A stretch of 43,336 nucleotides of DNA from Levilinea sp. (GTDB taxonomy: Bacteria; Chloroflexota; Anaerolineae; Anaerolineales; Anaerolineaceae). Numbering within the stretch: position 1 is the first letter of the stretch; each line of letters starts with the position of its first letter. A model generated the notes under the pieces. It was not told the origin of the DNA. It did not search any database and was given only the letters and a program-made list of their open reading frames with translations. The position numbers and the translations under genes were made by a program. The stretch covers positions 1-43,336 of the forward strand of contig JARKPO010000094.1 in NCBI GenBank assembly GCA_029975215.1, in the 5' to 3' direction. Positions 35,529 through 43,196 of this stretch are shown in pieces.

Positions 35529-36311
35529 TCAGGCGGGAAGGTGCTGGCGCAGGATTTTCAGCATCAGCGGGTACAGCTGCGGGTTGGCGGCCAGCAGGGC
35601 GAAAGGCGGCTGGAAGAAATCTGCCTGGCCGTCCGGCGCGGTCAGCATGCCCCCGGCCTCCTGCACAATCAGCGCGCCTGCGGCCACGTCCCAAGCCTTG
35701 AGCGAAAGCTCCCAATAGCCGTCCAGCCGTCCCGCGGCCACGTAGCACAGGTCTAGGGCCGCGGAGCCCAGGCGGCGCACCCCCTGACATTGCAGCGAGA
35801 AATCTGCGAACAGCTCCAGGTTCAGCTGGCGCTGGTTCAGTTCGTAGGGGAAACCGGTGACCAGCAGAGCATCAATCAGTTGATCCGCGCTGGAAACGCG
35901 GATGGGCTGATCGTTCAGCCAGGCGCCGCGCCCGCGCTGGGCGCTGAAACACTCGTCGCGCATGGGGTCGTACACCACCCCCAGCTGGGTCTGGCCGCCC
36001 TCGGCATAGGCGATGGACACGGAAAACAGCGGCACGGAATGGGCGTAGTTCACGGTTCCGTCCAGGGGATCCACATACCAGGTATGCGGGCTGCCGCCGT
36101 TGATCTGGCCGCTTTCCTCTGCCACGATATGGTGGCCGGGGAACTGGCTTTGGATGGCGTTCAGGATATGGGCTTCGCATCGGTGGTCAATTTCAGTGAC
36201 CAGATCCACGGGGCCTTTGTGGCCCACCTGGTGGGTTTGGCCAAAACCGGCGCGTTGAATCTCTCCGGCCTGGCGGGCGATGCGGATCAGGTCTGTCAAT
36301 TGGGGCTGCAT
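35529..36311 (-). CDS. suhB: Inositol-1-monophosphatase family protein
   Basis: 260 residues of the Li+-sensitive, Mg2+-dependent sugar phosphatase family. Metal-binding motif 1 is VAEESG (E65-E66) and WYVDPLDGTVNY (D81, D84); motif 2 is WDVAAGALIVQEAGG near residues 208-222. The true substrate (inositol phosphate, fructose bisphosphate or histidinol phosphate) cannot be decided from motifs. GGAGTGA precedes the ATG. The gene is bounded on both sides by terminators and so appears monocistronic. Confidence 0.93.
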   Translation of the reverse strand: MQPQLTDLIRIARQAGEIQRAGFGQTHQVGHKGPVDLVTEIDHRCEAHILNAIQSQFPGHHIVAEESGQINGGSPHTWYVDPLDGTVNYAHSVPLFSVSIAYAEGGQTQLGVVYDPMRDECFSAQRGRGAWLNDQPIRVSSADQLIDALLVTGFPYELNQRQLNLELFADFSLQCQGVRRLGSAALDLCYVAAGRLDGYWELSLKAWDVAAGALIVQEAGGMLTAPDGQADFFQPPFALLAANPQLYPLMLKILRQHLPA

Positions 36312-36335
36312 AGGGGGTTCACTCCGGGTTCGGGT

Positions 36336-36368
36336 AAAAAGTCAGGCTGTTGGCCCGCCAACAGCCTG
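36336..36368 (-). terminator. Intrinsic terminator of the receiver gene
   Basis: A perfect 11-pair stem (36343-36353 with 36358-36368, four-base loop). Read on the minus strand it is followed by AC and TTTTT, 31 bases past the stop of the response-receiver gene. Confidence 0.9.
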
Positions 36369-36398
36369 CGTATGGGTTTGCTGGGGGCTAGGGGGGAT

Positions 36399-37031
36399 TT
36401 ACTCTTCGCCCTTCTCGAATTTTTCCATGAAGAGGGTCAGCTCCTGGAGCTCGCGCTGAATTTCCTCGCGGTCGTGGATGGCGTGCTGCAGCAGGGTTTC
36501 AAAGGCGGGTTTTTGATCCGCGGGCAAGGTTTGCAGCAGGCGTTCGGTGCGGGCGATCTGGGTGTGCTTGTAGCGCAGCTTGCCTTCCAGGCGTTCGCGG
36601 TAGCCGCGGTAAAAATCTTCGTCTTCCAGCGGCTGGGGCAGGGTGGGCACCCCCTGGGTCAAAATTTCGGCCACGGTCAGCAGGAAATCTTCGGTGTCAA
36701 TGGGCTTTTCGATGAAGCGCACCCCCCCCAGGCTGAGGGCAAAGCGCTTATCCTCGGCGGTGATGTAGGTGGCCGAGACGAAGATGAGCGGGATGGCGCT
36801 GGTGAGCGGATTCTTGCGCAGGTTGTGCGCCAGAGCATAGCCGTCCATCTTCGGCATGAGAATATCCGTGATGATCAGAGCCGGGCGCTCATGGGCGATT
36901 TTTTCCAGGGCTTCCTGCCCGTTGTTGGCGGTGATCACCGGATAGCCCTTAAAGCGCAGGGTGACTTCCAGGAGTTCCTGAACGTTGGGAACGTCTTCTA
37001 CAATTAAGATGGGGCCGTAGGGGATGCTCAT
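36399..37031 (-). CDS. Single-domain response regulator with helical C-terminal extension
   Basis: 210 residues. The receiver domain (1-125) has E12-D13, the phospho-acceptor D56 in ITDILMPKMDGYAL, a switch Ser in FVSAT and Lys in FIEKP. Residues about 135-210 are a charged helical segment (RGYRERLEGKLRYKH, EEIQRELQELTLFMEKFEKGEE), likely a coiled coil, with no DNA-binding or enzymatic domain. It may act by protein contact, like CheY/DivK-type receivers. No kinase is adjacent. It is monocistronic, with its own promoter and terminator, and has no visible Shine-Dalgarno. Confidence 0.92.
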   Translation of the reverse strand: MSIPYGPILIVEDVPNVQELLEVTLRFKGYPVITANNGQEALEKIAHERPALIITDILMPKMDGYALAHNLRKNPLTSAIPLIFVSATYITAEDKRFALSLGGVRFIEKPIDTEDFLLTVAEILTQGVPTLPQPLEDEDFYRGYRERLEGKLRYKHTQIARTERLLQTLPADQKPAFETLLQHAIHDREEIQRELQELTLFMEKFEKGEE

Positions 37032-37038
37032 GTTTTAG

Positions 37039-37067
37039 ATTTTACGAGGGAAGGGGTGGAAAGGCAA
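37039..37067 (-). promoter_or_regulatory. Candidate promoter of the receiver gene, leaderless geometry
   Basis: On the minus strand TTGCCT (37067-37062) and TAAAAT (37044-37039) are exactly 17 bases apart. TAAAAT ends seven bases before the ATG, and no ribosome site lies between. This is the best-scoring hexamer pair near a start codon in the window. Confidence 0.5.
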
Positions 37068-37106
37068 GCCTGAGAAGCGCAAATTAGCTTACAGTTCCTC
37101 AACAAT

Positions 37107-38408
37107 TCAACGCGCTCGCGCTGCCGCCCATTCCAGCAAACGGTGGAGGCCCAGGGCGGTACACATCAGTCCCAGCAGCACCGGAAAGAGGTAATAGCGT
37201 CCCCAATTCAGCGGGCTGAAGCAGGCCGCCGCCACCAGCGGACCCAGCACCCCCAGCAGGCCCAGGCGCACGGCCAGGGCCGCGGCGCTTTCACCGGCTT
37301 TGCGGCCGAAAAGGCCGCGCAGCAGACCGGCAGCCCCCACGGCGATGAGCGCGCCGTTCAGCAGCGCCGCCCCAGGGAAGCGGAAAGCGGCGTCGCTGGA
37401 AAGCACATGCACGGCCGCCGCGCTGATTTGCTCCAGGGGGGTGTTGAGGGTATCCTGCGGGAAGCCCTCGGTCTGCACCTGCATTTCCTGCAGGCGGAAT
37501 TTGTACATGCGCCCCAGGCGGGTGAGGGGGTCGCTGTGCAATAAGGGATAAACGGCGATGAGGGTGCCTATGGCCAGCAGGCCCACCAGGGGGACGATGC
37601 GCAGGGCGAAGGTACGGGCGCGGGCAGGGGAGATGGAGCCGCGCCAGAAGAAGGCCGCCCACAGCGCCGCGGCGGCCGCGCCCCCCGCCGCCAGCAGGCC
37701 GTTTAGCTTGCTGGCGGCCGCCAGACCGGCGGCGATGCCGGCCAGGGCGAACCAAAGATAGGCCCGCCGCAGGGATCTGTTCTCGGCTTCTGCGGCCCGC
37801 AGCCAGCTTTGCAGCCCCGCGGCGGTGAGCACGGCGCAGACCAGCACAAAGAAGAGCAGGGGGGCTTCCCCCAGTGCGCGCAGGGTGGTCTCGCGCAGGT
37901 AGGCGCTGGTCAGCAGCATCCCGGCCAGGGCGTAGGCCCCCAACCGTCCGCTGAGCGCGCCGCCCAGGGCAAAGAGCAGGCCAACGCCGAAGGCCGTCAG
38001 CAGCACCATCGGCAGACGCGACCAAAACAGCAGCCGCGGGGTGGGCATTTTGCCCGCTTCGATGTTGCCCTGCACGTCTAAGGCCCAGTTCCAGGGTGTG
38101 TTCAGGTCGCGCACGGCATAACCGCCGGCGCGCCGGCCGATGGCGATGAGATAGCGGGCAACGGGGGGTTGGGTGAGGGTCCAATAGGTTTCCTGCCAGC
38201 CCCAAACCGCGTGCCAGGCTTCCGGCGGGAATTCACCCTGGATGAAGGCTTCGTAAAACTGACTGGTAGCGATCCAATCGCTTTCGTCGGGGGTGTGCAG
38301 GATGTTCGGCAGGTGGAAAAAGAACACCGCCGCTGTCAGAAGCGTGACCAGGCACAGCTCCAACCCGCCGGGTTTATGCGTGAGCAAGCCGCGGATTCGC
38401 CCCCCCAT
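37107..38408 (-). CDS. GT39/PMT-like membrane glycosyltransferase
   Basis: 433 residues with about nine to ten hydrophobic helices. After the first helix comes HTPDESDW, the acidic loop where GT-C glycosyltransferases (PMT/ArnT, GT39 and GT83) carry their catalytic Asp/Glu. PPVARYLIAIGRR further on is typical of the same superfamily. They transfer sugars from polyprenyl phosphate to lipids or proteins outside the membrane. Donor and acceptor are unknown, and the protein is shorter than ArnT (about 550). It is last in a five-gene run, six bases after the HD gene. Confidence 0.8.
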   Translation of the reverse strand: MGGRIRGLLTHKPGGLELCLVTLLTAAVFFFHLPNILHTPDESDWIATSQFYEAFIQGEFPPEAWHAVWGWQETYWTLTQPPVARYLIAIGRRAGGYAVRDLNTPWNWALDVQGNIEAGKMPTPRLLFWSRLPMVLLTAFGVGLLFALGGALSGRLGAYALAGMLLTSAYLRETTLRALGEAPLLFFVLVCAVLTAAGLQSWLRAAEAENRSLRRAYLWFALAGIAAGLAAASKLNGLLAAGGAAAAALWAAFFWRGSISPARARTFALRIVPLVGLLAIGTLIAVYPLLHSDPLTRLGRMYKFRLQEMQVQTEGFPQDTLNTPLEQISAAAVHVLSSDAAFRFPGAALLNGALIAVGAAGLLRGLFGRKAGESAAALAVRLGLLGVLGPLVAAACFSPLNWGRYYLFPVLLGLMCTALGLHRLLEWAAARAR

Positions 38409-38414
38409 GACGGA

Positions 38415-39050
38415 TCAGCACTCCCCGCGCATTTCGGCGGCCAGCTGGCGGTAATACCCGTCCATGTAGGCAGTGCGCGCCTGGGCCAGGGCCTTGGCGC
38501 TGGGAGTGAACAGGCGGCTCTCCACCTTACGCAGCTTGAACAAATACTCGTGGTAGGAGCTGTGCGCTTCGCCGGGGAGCTTTTCGCCGGTCTGCAAGAA
38601 CTGCTCGGAGGGCTGCGCATAGATGGGCTGCCCGGCCAGCACGGCAAAGCCGATGGTGCGGGCCACGCCGATGGCGCCCAGCACGTCCAGCTTGTCGGCG
38701 TCAAAAATCACCTGGGCTTCGATGCTTTGGGGCGGCTCGCGGTCGTCGCGGTAGCGGTGAGCGCGAATGCAGTGCTGCACGGCGGCGATGCGCTCGGCGG
38801 GCCAGCCTTCCGCGGCCAGTACTTCGGCGGCAAATTCGGCCGAGGCCAGATGGTGTTCCTGGCGTCCGCTGCCGTTGGGCGAGGCCCCGCGGGAATCGTG
38901 CAGCAGGGCGGCGGCGTGGACGATGTCCACATCCGCGCCTTCCAGGTGCGCCAGCCGCTCGGAAAGGGTGTAGACGCGCAGGACGTGTTCAAAATCGTGG
39001 ACGGCGTCGGCGCTTTGATACCATTCGCGCGCCTGTTCAATGCTGGGCAT
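38415..39050 (-). CDS. HD-domain phosphohydrolase (YedJ-like)
   Basis: 211 residues. A single HD domain with the metal site spread over HDFEHVLRVY (H18, H22), ALLHDSRG (H51-D52), the His pair near 66-67 and D in VIFDADKLDVLG. These match the bacterial stand-alone HD hydrolases related to YedJ. No partner domain is present, and the phosphoester substrate is unknown. It lies nine bases after hutI. Confidence 0.88.
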   Translation of the reverse strand: MPSIEQAREWYQSADAVHDFEHVLRVYTLSERLAHLEGADVDIVHAAALLHDSRGASPNGSGRQEHHLASAEFAAEVLAAEGWPAERIAAVQHCIRAHRYRDDREPPQSIEAQVIFDADKLDVLGAIGVARTIGFAVLAGQPIYAQPSEQFLQTGEKLPGEAHSSYHEYLFKLRKVESRLFTPSAKALAQARTAYMDGYYRQLAAEMRGEC

Positions 39051-39059
39051 AGGGCCCTC

Positions 39060-40310
39060 CTATGCGGGCAGGATCTGCCCGCGTTTGATCACAGTTTGCA
39101 CCAGATTGGTGCCAAAGCGGTAGCCTAGATGGCGGTAGTCATCCACCGACAGCACCAGGAGATCGGCTTGTTTGCCCAGCTCCAGCGAGCCGACGCGCTC
39201 GGCACGGCCCACGGCAGCGGCGGCGTTGATGGTGGCGGCGGCCACGGCCTGAGCCGGGGTCAGGCGCAGATAGCGGCAGGCCAGAGCGATGACAAACTGC
39301 ATGCTCTCGCACCAGGCGGTGCCGGGGTTAATGTCGGAGGCCACCGCCAGCAGACCGTCGGCTTCCAGGATGGCGCGCGCGGGGGTGTAGTGGGGGTCGG
39401 CCAGGCCAAAGGGCGTGCAGGGCAGGGCCACGGCCACGGTGTTCGAGCGCGCCAGGGCGGCGATGTCGGCGGGGGAGGTCTTGACGAGGTGATCCGCCGA
39501 GGCGGCCCCCAACTCAGCCGCCAGACTGGCCCCGCACAGATTGTCAAATTCATCCGCATGGATCTTGAGCGGGAAGCCCAGGGCTTTGGCGGCGGTGAGA
39601 ATTTGGCGCGACTGCTCCAGGCTGAAAGCGCCGGTCTCGCAGAACACATCCACATAGGGCAGGGGGCGCTGGCCGCCGTGTTCCTGCCACCAGACGTGCA
39701 GGGCGGGCAGCATTTCCTTCACCACCTGGTCGGTGAAGGCCTGCGGGTCGTCTTTGTATTCCTGCGGGACGGCGTGCGCCCCCAGGAAAGTAGGCACCAG
39801 TTCCAACCCGCCCTCGGCATCCAATTCCAACAGCGCCTGCATCTGGAGCAGCTCAGAACGGGTTTCCAGGCCGTAGCCGGTTTTGGCTTCGGCGGTGGTG
39901 GTTCCGTGGCGCAGCAGGCTGTGCATGCGTGCGCGGGTCTGGTCTTTGAGGGTTTCCAGGCTGGCCTGACGCGTGGCGCGCACGGTGGAGACGATCCCGC
40001 CGCCCGCCGCCATGATCTCCAGATAGGTTTTGCCCTCCAGCCGCATTTCAAATTCGGCGGCGCGGTCCCCGGCCCACACCAGATGGGTGTGGGGGTCCAC
40101 AAAGCCGGGCATCACCACCTTGCCGCCCGCATCCAGGGACGGCTCGTCGGGGAAATCGGCGCGCAGCTCGGTGGTGGAACCCACGGCGGCAATTTTCCCG
40201 CCGCGGACCAGCACCGCTCCGTTGGGGATGATCCCCAAACGGCCGAGTTCGCGGCCGCGCTGCGGGCCGCCGGGCAGGGTGAGCAGTTGAGAAGCGGAGT
40301 GAATGAGCAT
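39060..40310 (-). CDS. hutI: Imidazolonepropionase
   Basis: 416 residues, typical length. An amidohydrolase that opens imidazolone-5-propionate to N-formimino-L-glutamate in histidine breakdown. The metal site VDPHTHLVWAGDR (H74, H76), RLEGKTYLEIMAAGGGI, IHADEFDN and SADHLVKTS are the family marks, and LASDINPGT (here VASDINPGT) completes the set. hutH and hutU are not in the window, so this is an isolated pathway member. It lies between an MFS transporter and an HD hydrolase, with 13 and 9 base gaps. Confidence 0.96.
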   Translation of the reverse strand: MLIHSASQLLTLPGGPQRGRELGRLGIIPNGAVLVRGGKIAAVGSTTELRADFPDEPSLDAGGKVVMPGFVDPHTHLVWAGDRAAEFEMRLEGKTYLEIMAAGGGIVSTVRATRQASLETLKDQTRARMHSLLRHGTTTAEAKTGYGLETRSELLQMQALLELDAEGGLELVPTFLGAHAVPQEYKDDPQAFTDQVVKEMLPALHVWWQEHGGQRPLPYVDVFCETGAFSLEQSRQILTAAKALGFPLKIHADEFDNLCGASLAAELGAASADHLVKTSPADIAALARSNTVAVALPCTPFGLADPHYTPARAILEADGLLAVASDINPGTAWCESMQFVIALACRYLRLTPAQAVAAATINAAAAVGRAERVGSLELGKQADLLVLSVDDYRHLGYRFGTNLVQTVIKRGQILPA

Positions 40311-40323
40311 CGTTCCTCGCAGG

Positions 40324-41502
40324 TCAAGCCGGATCAGAAGGGGCGGGCTGTTTGGCGACGTGCACCAGGCCCAGCAGCAAAAAAGCGGACAGATTAAACA
40401 GCAGCGCAGCGGCGCCGTTGCTCCAGAAACCGAAGTCGTACAACTGCGGCGCGATCAGCGTGCCGATGGCGCGCCCCAGCGAAAAGATGGCGATGTTGAG
40501 GCCCAGCAGGGTAGCACGGGCCGAGGGCAGGATTTCGCTCATCAGGGGCAGCGAGCTGACCAGGGTGAATTCGAAGCTGAGGTAAAAGAAGAACAGGCCC
40601 GCCAATGCCCCCCACAGGCTGCCGCTGAGCCAGGGCAGGGCCAGGGCAAACAGGCTGTTGGCCGCCAGACCGATGCGGATGGCGCGCGCCTTGCCCAGCC
40701 GGTCCACAATCAGGGCGGTGATGCCCTCGCCGCCCAGTTCGGACAGGCCGATGACCACCGAAGCAGCGCTGAGGGCGGCGATTTGCAGCCCAAAGGTGTC
40801 TTCCATCCACACGCCGAACATCAGGTTGACCACCTCGTTGGCGGCGGTGAAGCACAGGCCCATGCCCAGCCCCGCCAGCGCCGCCGGGCTGCGCAGCACC
40901 ACGCCCAGGTTGGCCAGGGGGTTGTGGACGGCGCCGCGCTGGGGACGATCTTGGGGCACCACCCGCGCCAGGGCGATCAGCGCAACCAGGCCGAGGACCG
41001 CCAGCACCGGGAAGGGCGACTGCCAGCCGTAGCGGGCGATGAGAAAGCCCACGGCGGGGATGCCCAGGATGAAGGACAGCGACCAGCCGAACTCCACCAC
41101 GGCCATGGTGCGCCCGCGCTGTTCGTAGCTGACCTGATCGCCGATGTAGGCCTGCATGGAGGAGATCACCAGGAACATGCCCAGCAGCGACAGGCTCAGC
41201 CCAGGGAAGAGGGCCTCATAGCGCGGGAAAAGCACCAGAACGCCGGCCCCCACCACGAAGATGCCCAGACCGGTGAGCATGCCCACCCGCCGCCCAAAGC
41301 GGTCTGCCAGGGGGGAGAGGAAGGGGTTGAACATGCCCATAAACTGGCGCACGGTGAGGGCCAGGGAGACCTGATCCACCGTCACGCCCAGGCCGCGCGC
41401 GAACACGGCCAGGAAAGGGTACATCATGCGCACGGCGGTGTTCAGCAGGGTGCGGATGAAGGTGAAGAGGATCAGTTGAACGCGAAAGGAAGAGGGCTTC
41501 AT
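40324..41502 (-). CDS. Major facilitator superfamily transporter
   Basis: 392 residues with about twelve hydrophobic helices. The loop 2-3 MFS signature is PLADRFGRRVGMLTG, and the pseudo-repeat loop 8-9 carries IVDRLGKARAIRIG. The substrate is unknown; co-location with hutI could indicate uptake of histidine-pathway compounds, but drug or sugar export is as likely. ATG 41502 overlaps the stop of the preceding membrane-protein gene (ATGA). The frame extends to 41730 with no similarity. Confidence 0.9.
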   Translation of the reverse strand: MKPSSFRVQLILFTFIRTLLNTAVRMMYPFLAVFARGLGVTVDQVSLALTVRQFMGMFNPFLSPLADRFGRRVGMLTGLGIFVVGAGVLVLFPRYEALFPGLSLSLLGMFLVISSMQAYIGDQVSYEQRGRTMAVVEFGWSLSFILGIPAVGFLIARYGWQSPFPVLAVLGLVALIALARVVPQDRPQRGAVHNPLANLGVVLRSPAALAGLGMGLCFTAANEVVNLMFGVWMEDTFGLQIAALSAASVVIGLSELGGEGITALIVDRLGKARAIRIGLAANSLFALALPWLSGSLWGALAGLFFFYLSFEFTLVSSLPLMSEILPSARATLLGLNIAIFSLGRAIGTLIAPQLYDFGFWSNGAAALLFNLSAFLLLGLVHVAKQPAPSDPA

Positions 41503-42125
41503 GGGGTGCGCTTTCGGGCGGCCTGCCGCCAAAGGATGGCTGCCTGGACGGCCAGGGCCAGGGTTAAAACCAATAGGACGATAAAGAAAAATTGAATGCG
41601 GGTTGAATCGGATTGGGCGATGGGGGCGTCGGGGTGCAGGATGTTTTGCAGGCCGCCCAGCGACCACCACAGGGCCGCGCCGAAACCCAGGTTGGCCGCT
41701 GAGGACAGCCAGGGGACGGAAGCCAGCCACAGGCCCACTTGCAGCAGCAGCCCTACCACGCCGAAGGTGAACGGAACCCGCCAGCGGGGTTCATCTAAGT
41801 ACAGCCCGCCCCAGGTGAGCTGCATCACCAGCAGGGCCATGGGCAGATAGGTCAGCCAAAAGGTCAGGCCGGTGTGGGCCAGGGCCTGCGACCAGCGGTG
41901 TACATCCAGCCGCCGCAGCAGCAGCCCCGCCGCCCCCACCAGGGCCGCGGCCCCAAAGACGATCTTGCCCACCCACACCCAGGCTCCATGCACCATGATC
42001 AGGCGCAGATTCGCGCCCAGCGAGCGCTCTTCGGGGACTAAAAAGGCGGTTGCGGCGATGAGGCCCAGGGTCAACGCCAGGGCAAGCCATTGCCATCGAG
42101 TGAAACGGGAAGAGGAAACGGACAC
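41499..42125 (-). CDS. Six-helix membrane protein, distantly CcmC-like
   Basis: 208 residues with about six membrane helices. I do not recognise a firm family. Three points recall the cytochrome-c biogenesis protein CcmC (HemX/CcsA group): RLIMVHGAWVWVG, where CcmC has a histidine-containing YxHVPxAW; a Trp-rich loop TWGGLYLDEPRW, where CcmC has WGxWWxWD; and NILHPDAPIAQ, where CcmC has a second histidine in LHQ. The order and spacing fit roughly. Start GTG 42125 has GAGG four bases upstream. It is first of the five-gene run, downstream of a terminator. Confidence 0.7.
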   Translation of the reverse strand: MSVSSSRFTRWQWLALALTLGLIAATAFLVPEERSLGANLRLIMVHGAWVWVGKIVFGAAALVGAAGLLLRRLDVHRWSQALAHTGLTFWLTYLPMALLVMQLTWGGLYLDEPRWRVPFTFGVVGLLLQVGLWLASVPWLSSAANLGFGAALWWSLGGLQNILHPDAPIAQSDSTRIQFFFIVLLVLTLALAVQAAILWRQAARKRTP

Positions 42126-42175
42126 AGGACCTCCGCGCGGTGTTTTGAAAGTGGTCAGGGCTTATTGTACCCTAG

Positions 42176-42213
42176 AAAAAACAGGCCGCCTGTTCTTGTC
42201 AGAACAGACAGCC
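42176..42213 (-). terminator. Intrinsic terminator after the Rrf2 operon
   Basis: Read on the minus strand, a seven-pair stem (CTGTTCT/AGAACAG, loop GACA) with an outer GGC/GCC extension, then TGTTTTTT. It separates the rrf2-small-protein pair from the next five-gene run. Confidence 0.75.
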
Positions 42214-42236
42214 GTGCGGCAATGCTGAGGGAAAGA

Positions 42237-42497
42237 CTAATCTTGATCGGACGGTTGGGGCCGGTCGGGCAGGTTGGGCACGTACAGATAGCGCCCGTCA
42301 AAGGCGTTCACCCACCCCAGGCTCAGCAATTGGCCGATTTCTGCTTCTGTAATGGTGTGGCTGATCTCGTGCGGGTCTACGGCCACAAACAAGCCGTCAT
42401 CCACGTTTTGATACCAACCATCCCCCCAATCAATTACCACCTGACCGTGGTTTAAAACCACCACCCACTGCCGATCTACCGGTGTTCCAGAGACCAT
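42237..42497 (-). CDS. Small hypothetical protein
   Basis: 86 residues, soluble, acidic, no cysteines. It begins MVSGTPVDRQWVVVLNHGQ, includes GDGWYQNVDDGLF and ends in a polar Pro/Asp tail. I do not recognise it. A strong GGGGGAGG lies eight bases before ATG 42497, which fixes the start although the frame is open to 42614. It follows the Rrf2 gene by 35 bases and ends 24 bases before a terminator, so the two form a likely two-gene operon. A product partnered with the regulator is possible. Confidence 0.75.
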   Translation of the reverse strand: MVSGTPVDRQWVVVLNHGQVVIDWGDGWYQNVDDGLFVAVDPHEISHTITEAEIGQLLSLGWVNAFDGRYLYVPNLPDRPQPSDQD

Positions 42498-42532
42498 TGG
42501 ATTTCCTCCCCCTTTCAAATGTTGATTCTGGA

Positions 42533-42943
42533 TTAGGCGCCCTGCTTGGGCAGGATCTGTGCGAAAGTGGTGTTGCGCAGTCGGGTGACCAGCTCGGCCT
42601 GGGTGTCGCACCACAGGGGACGCAGCAGACAGTTCGGGCCAAAGGGGCAGTTATCGGGGTTGTCGGTGCACTCGTTCAACGCAATCGGGCCGTCAATGGC
42701 TTCGACCACTTCCAAAACGGAGATTTCTTCTGGCGAGCGAGCCAGCGAGACGCCCCCGCGAGCACCGCGGGAGGTGTGAATCAGCCCGGCGATGGAAAGT
42801 TGGGAGATGATCTTGGCAAGAAACGAAGGGGGAATACGTTGATCACCAGCGATCTGGCTGGTGGAGGCGCGGCGGTTTGGTTCCATTTGGGCCAGGTAAA
42901 TCATCGCCCGTAACGCATAGTCGGCCTGCCGTGTGATTTGCAT
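42533..42943 (-). CDS. Rrf2-family transcriptional regulator with Fe-S type cysteine set
   Basis: 136 residues. An N-terminal winged helix starts MQITRQADYALRAMIYLA; the recognition region is IPPSFLAKIISQLSIAGLI; and the RGARGGVSLARSPEEISVLEVVEAIDG wing is typical of IscR/NsrR/RsrR. Four cysteines, C92, C99, C105 and C112, lie where IscR and NsrR bind [2Fe-2S] or [4Fe-4S]; the first three have spacing close to IscR (C92, C98, C104). It probably senses Fe-S, redox or nitric oxide status. AAGGA precedes the ATG. AT-rich divergent DNA upstream carries possible operator repeats. Confidence 0.93.
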   Translation of the reverse strand: MQITRQADYALRAMIYLAQMEPNRRASTSQIAGDQRIPPSFLAKIISQLSIAGLIHTSRGARGGVSLARSPEEISVLEVVEAIDGPIALNECTDNPDNCPFGPNCLLRPLWCDTQAELVTRLRNTTFAQILPKQGA

Positions 42944-43049
42944 ATCATTAATCCTTCATTCAGAAAATCAGGTCTTATTTATCTAGATTTTAAGTTTAGT
43001 ATAATCCAGAATTTCCAGCAAGTGTAATATATCATGCCAAAAGATGACA

Positions 43050-43080
43050 GATTACGTCATAAAAGTATATCGGATTACGT
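43050..43080. repeat. Direct repeat GATTACGT, possible operator pair
   Basis: Two identical copies of GATTACGT at 43050-43057 and 43073-43080, start to start 23 bases, close to two helical turns. They lie about 110-140 bases upstream of the Rrf2 start codon. Confidence 0.55.
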
Positions 43081-43156
43081 TTGAAACAGACCAGGGATAA
43101 AAAGTAAATGGGCTCAAGGCGGGACACCGGTGCTACCAATAACGCCTTAAAATACC

Positions 43157-43170
43157 ATTGGTTTACCAAT
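43157..43170. repeat. Inverted repeat ATTGGT-TT-ACCAAT
   Basis: A perfect six-base inverted repeat with a two-base centre. The half-site ACCAAT also occurs at 43135-43140. It could be a regulator site; it lies 26 bases from the IS end. Confidence 0.45.
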
Positions 43171-43196
43171 TTGTACAGAGCTTGTCCCGCGGGGTT

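Larger units (their letters stand above)
42944..43196. promoter_or_regulatory. AT-rich intergenic region upstream of the Rrf2 gene
   Basis: 253 bases without a supported gene, more AT-rich than its surroundings. On the plus strand a perfect TATAAT lies at 43000-43005, and on the minus strand TATACT overlaps it, so divergent transcription is possible. It contains the direct repeat at 43050-43080 and the inverted repeat at 43157-43170. No tRNA or riboswitch was seen. Confidence 0.5.

Noticed and set aside
42125..42169. TACAAT (minus strand, 42169-42164) as promoter of the five-gene run
   Set aside because: The -10 match is good, but no -35 hexamer lies at suitable spacing; left uncalled.
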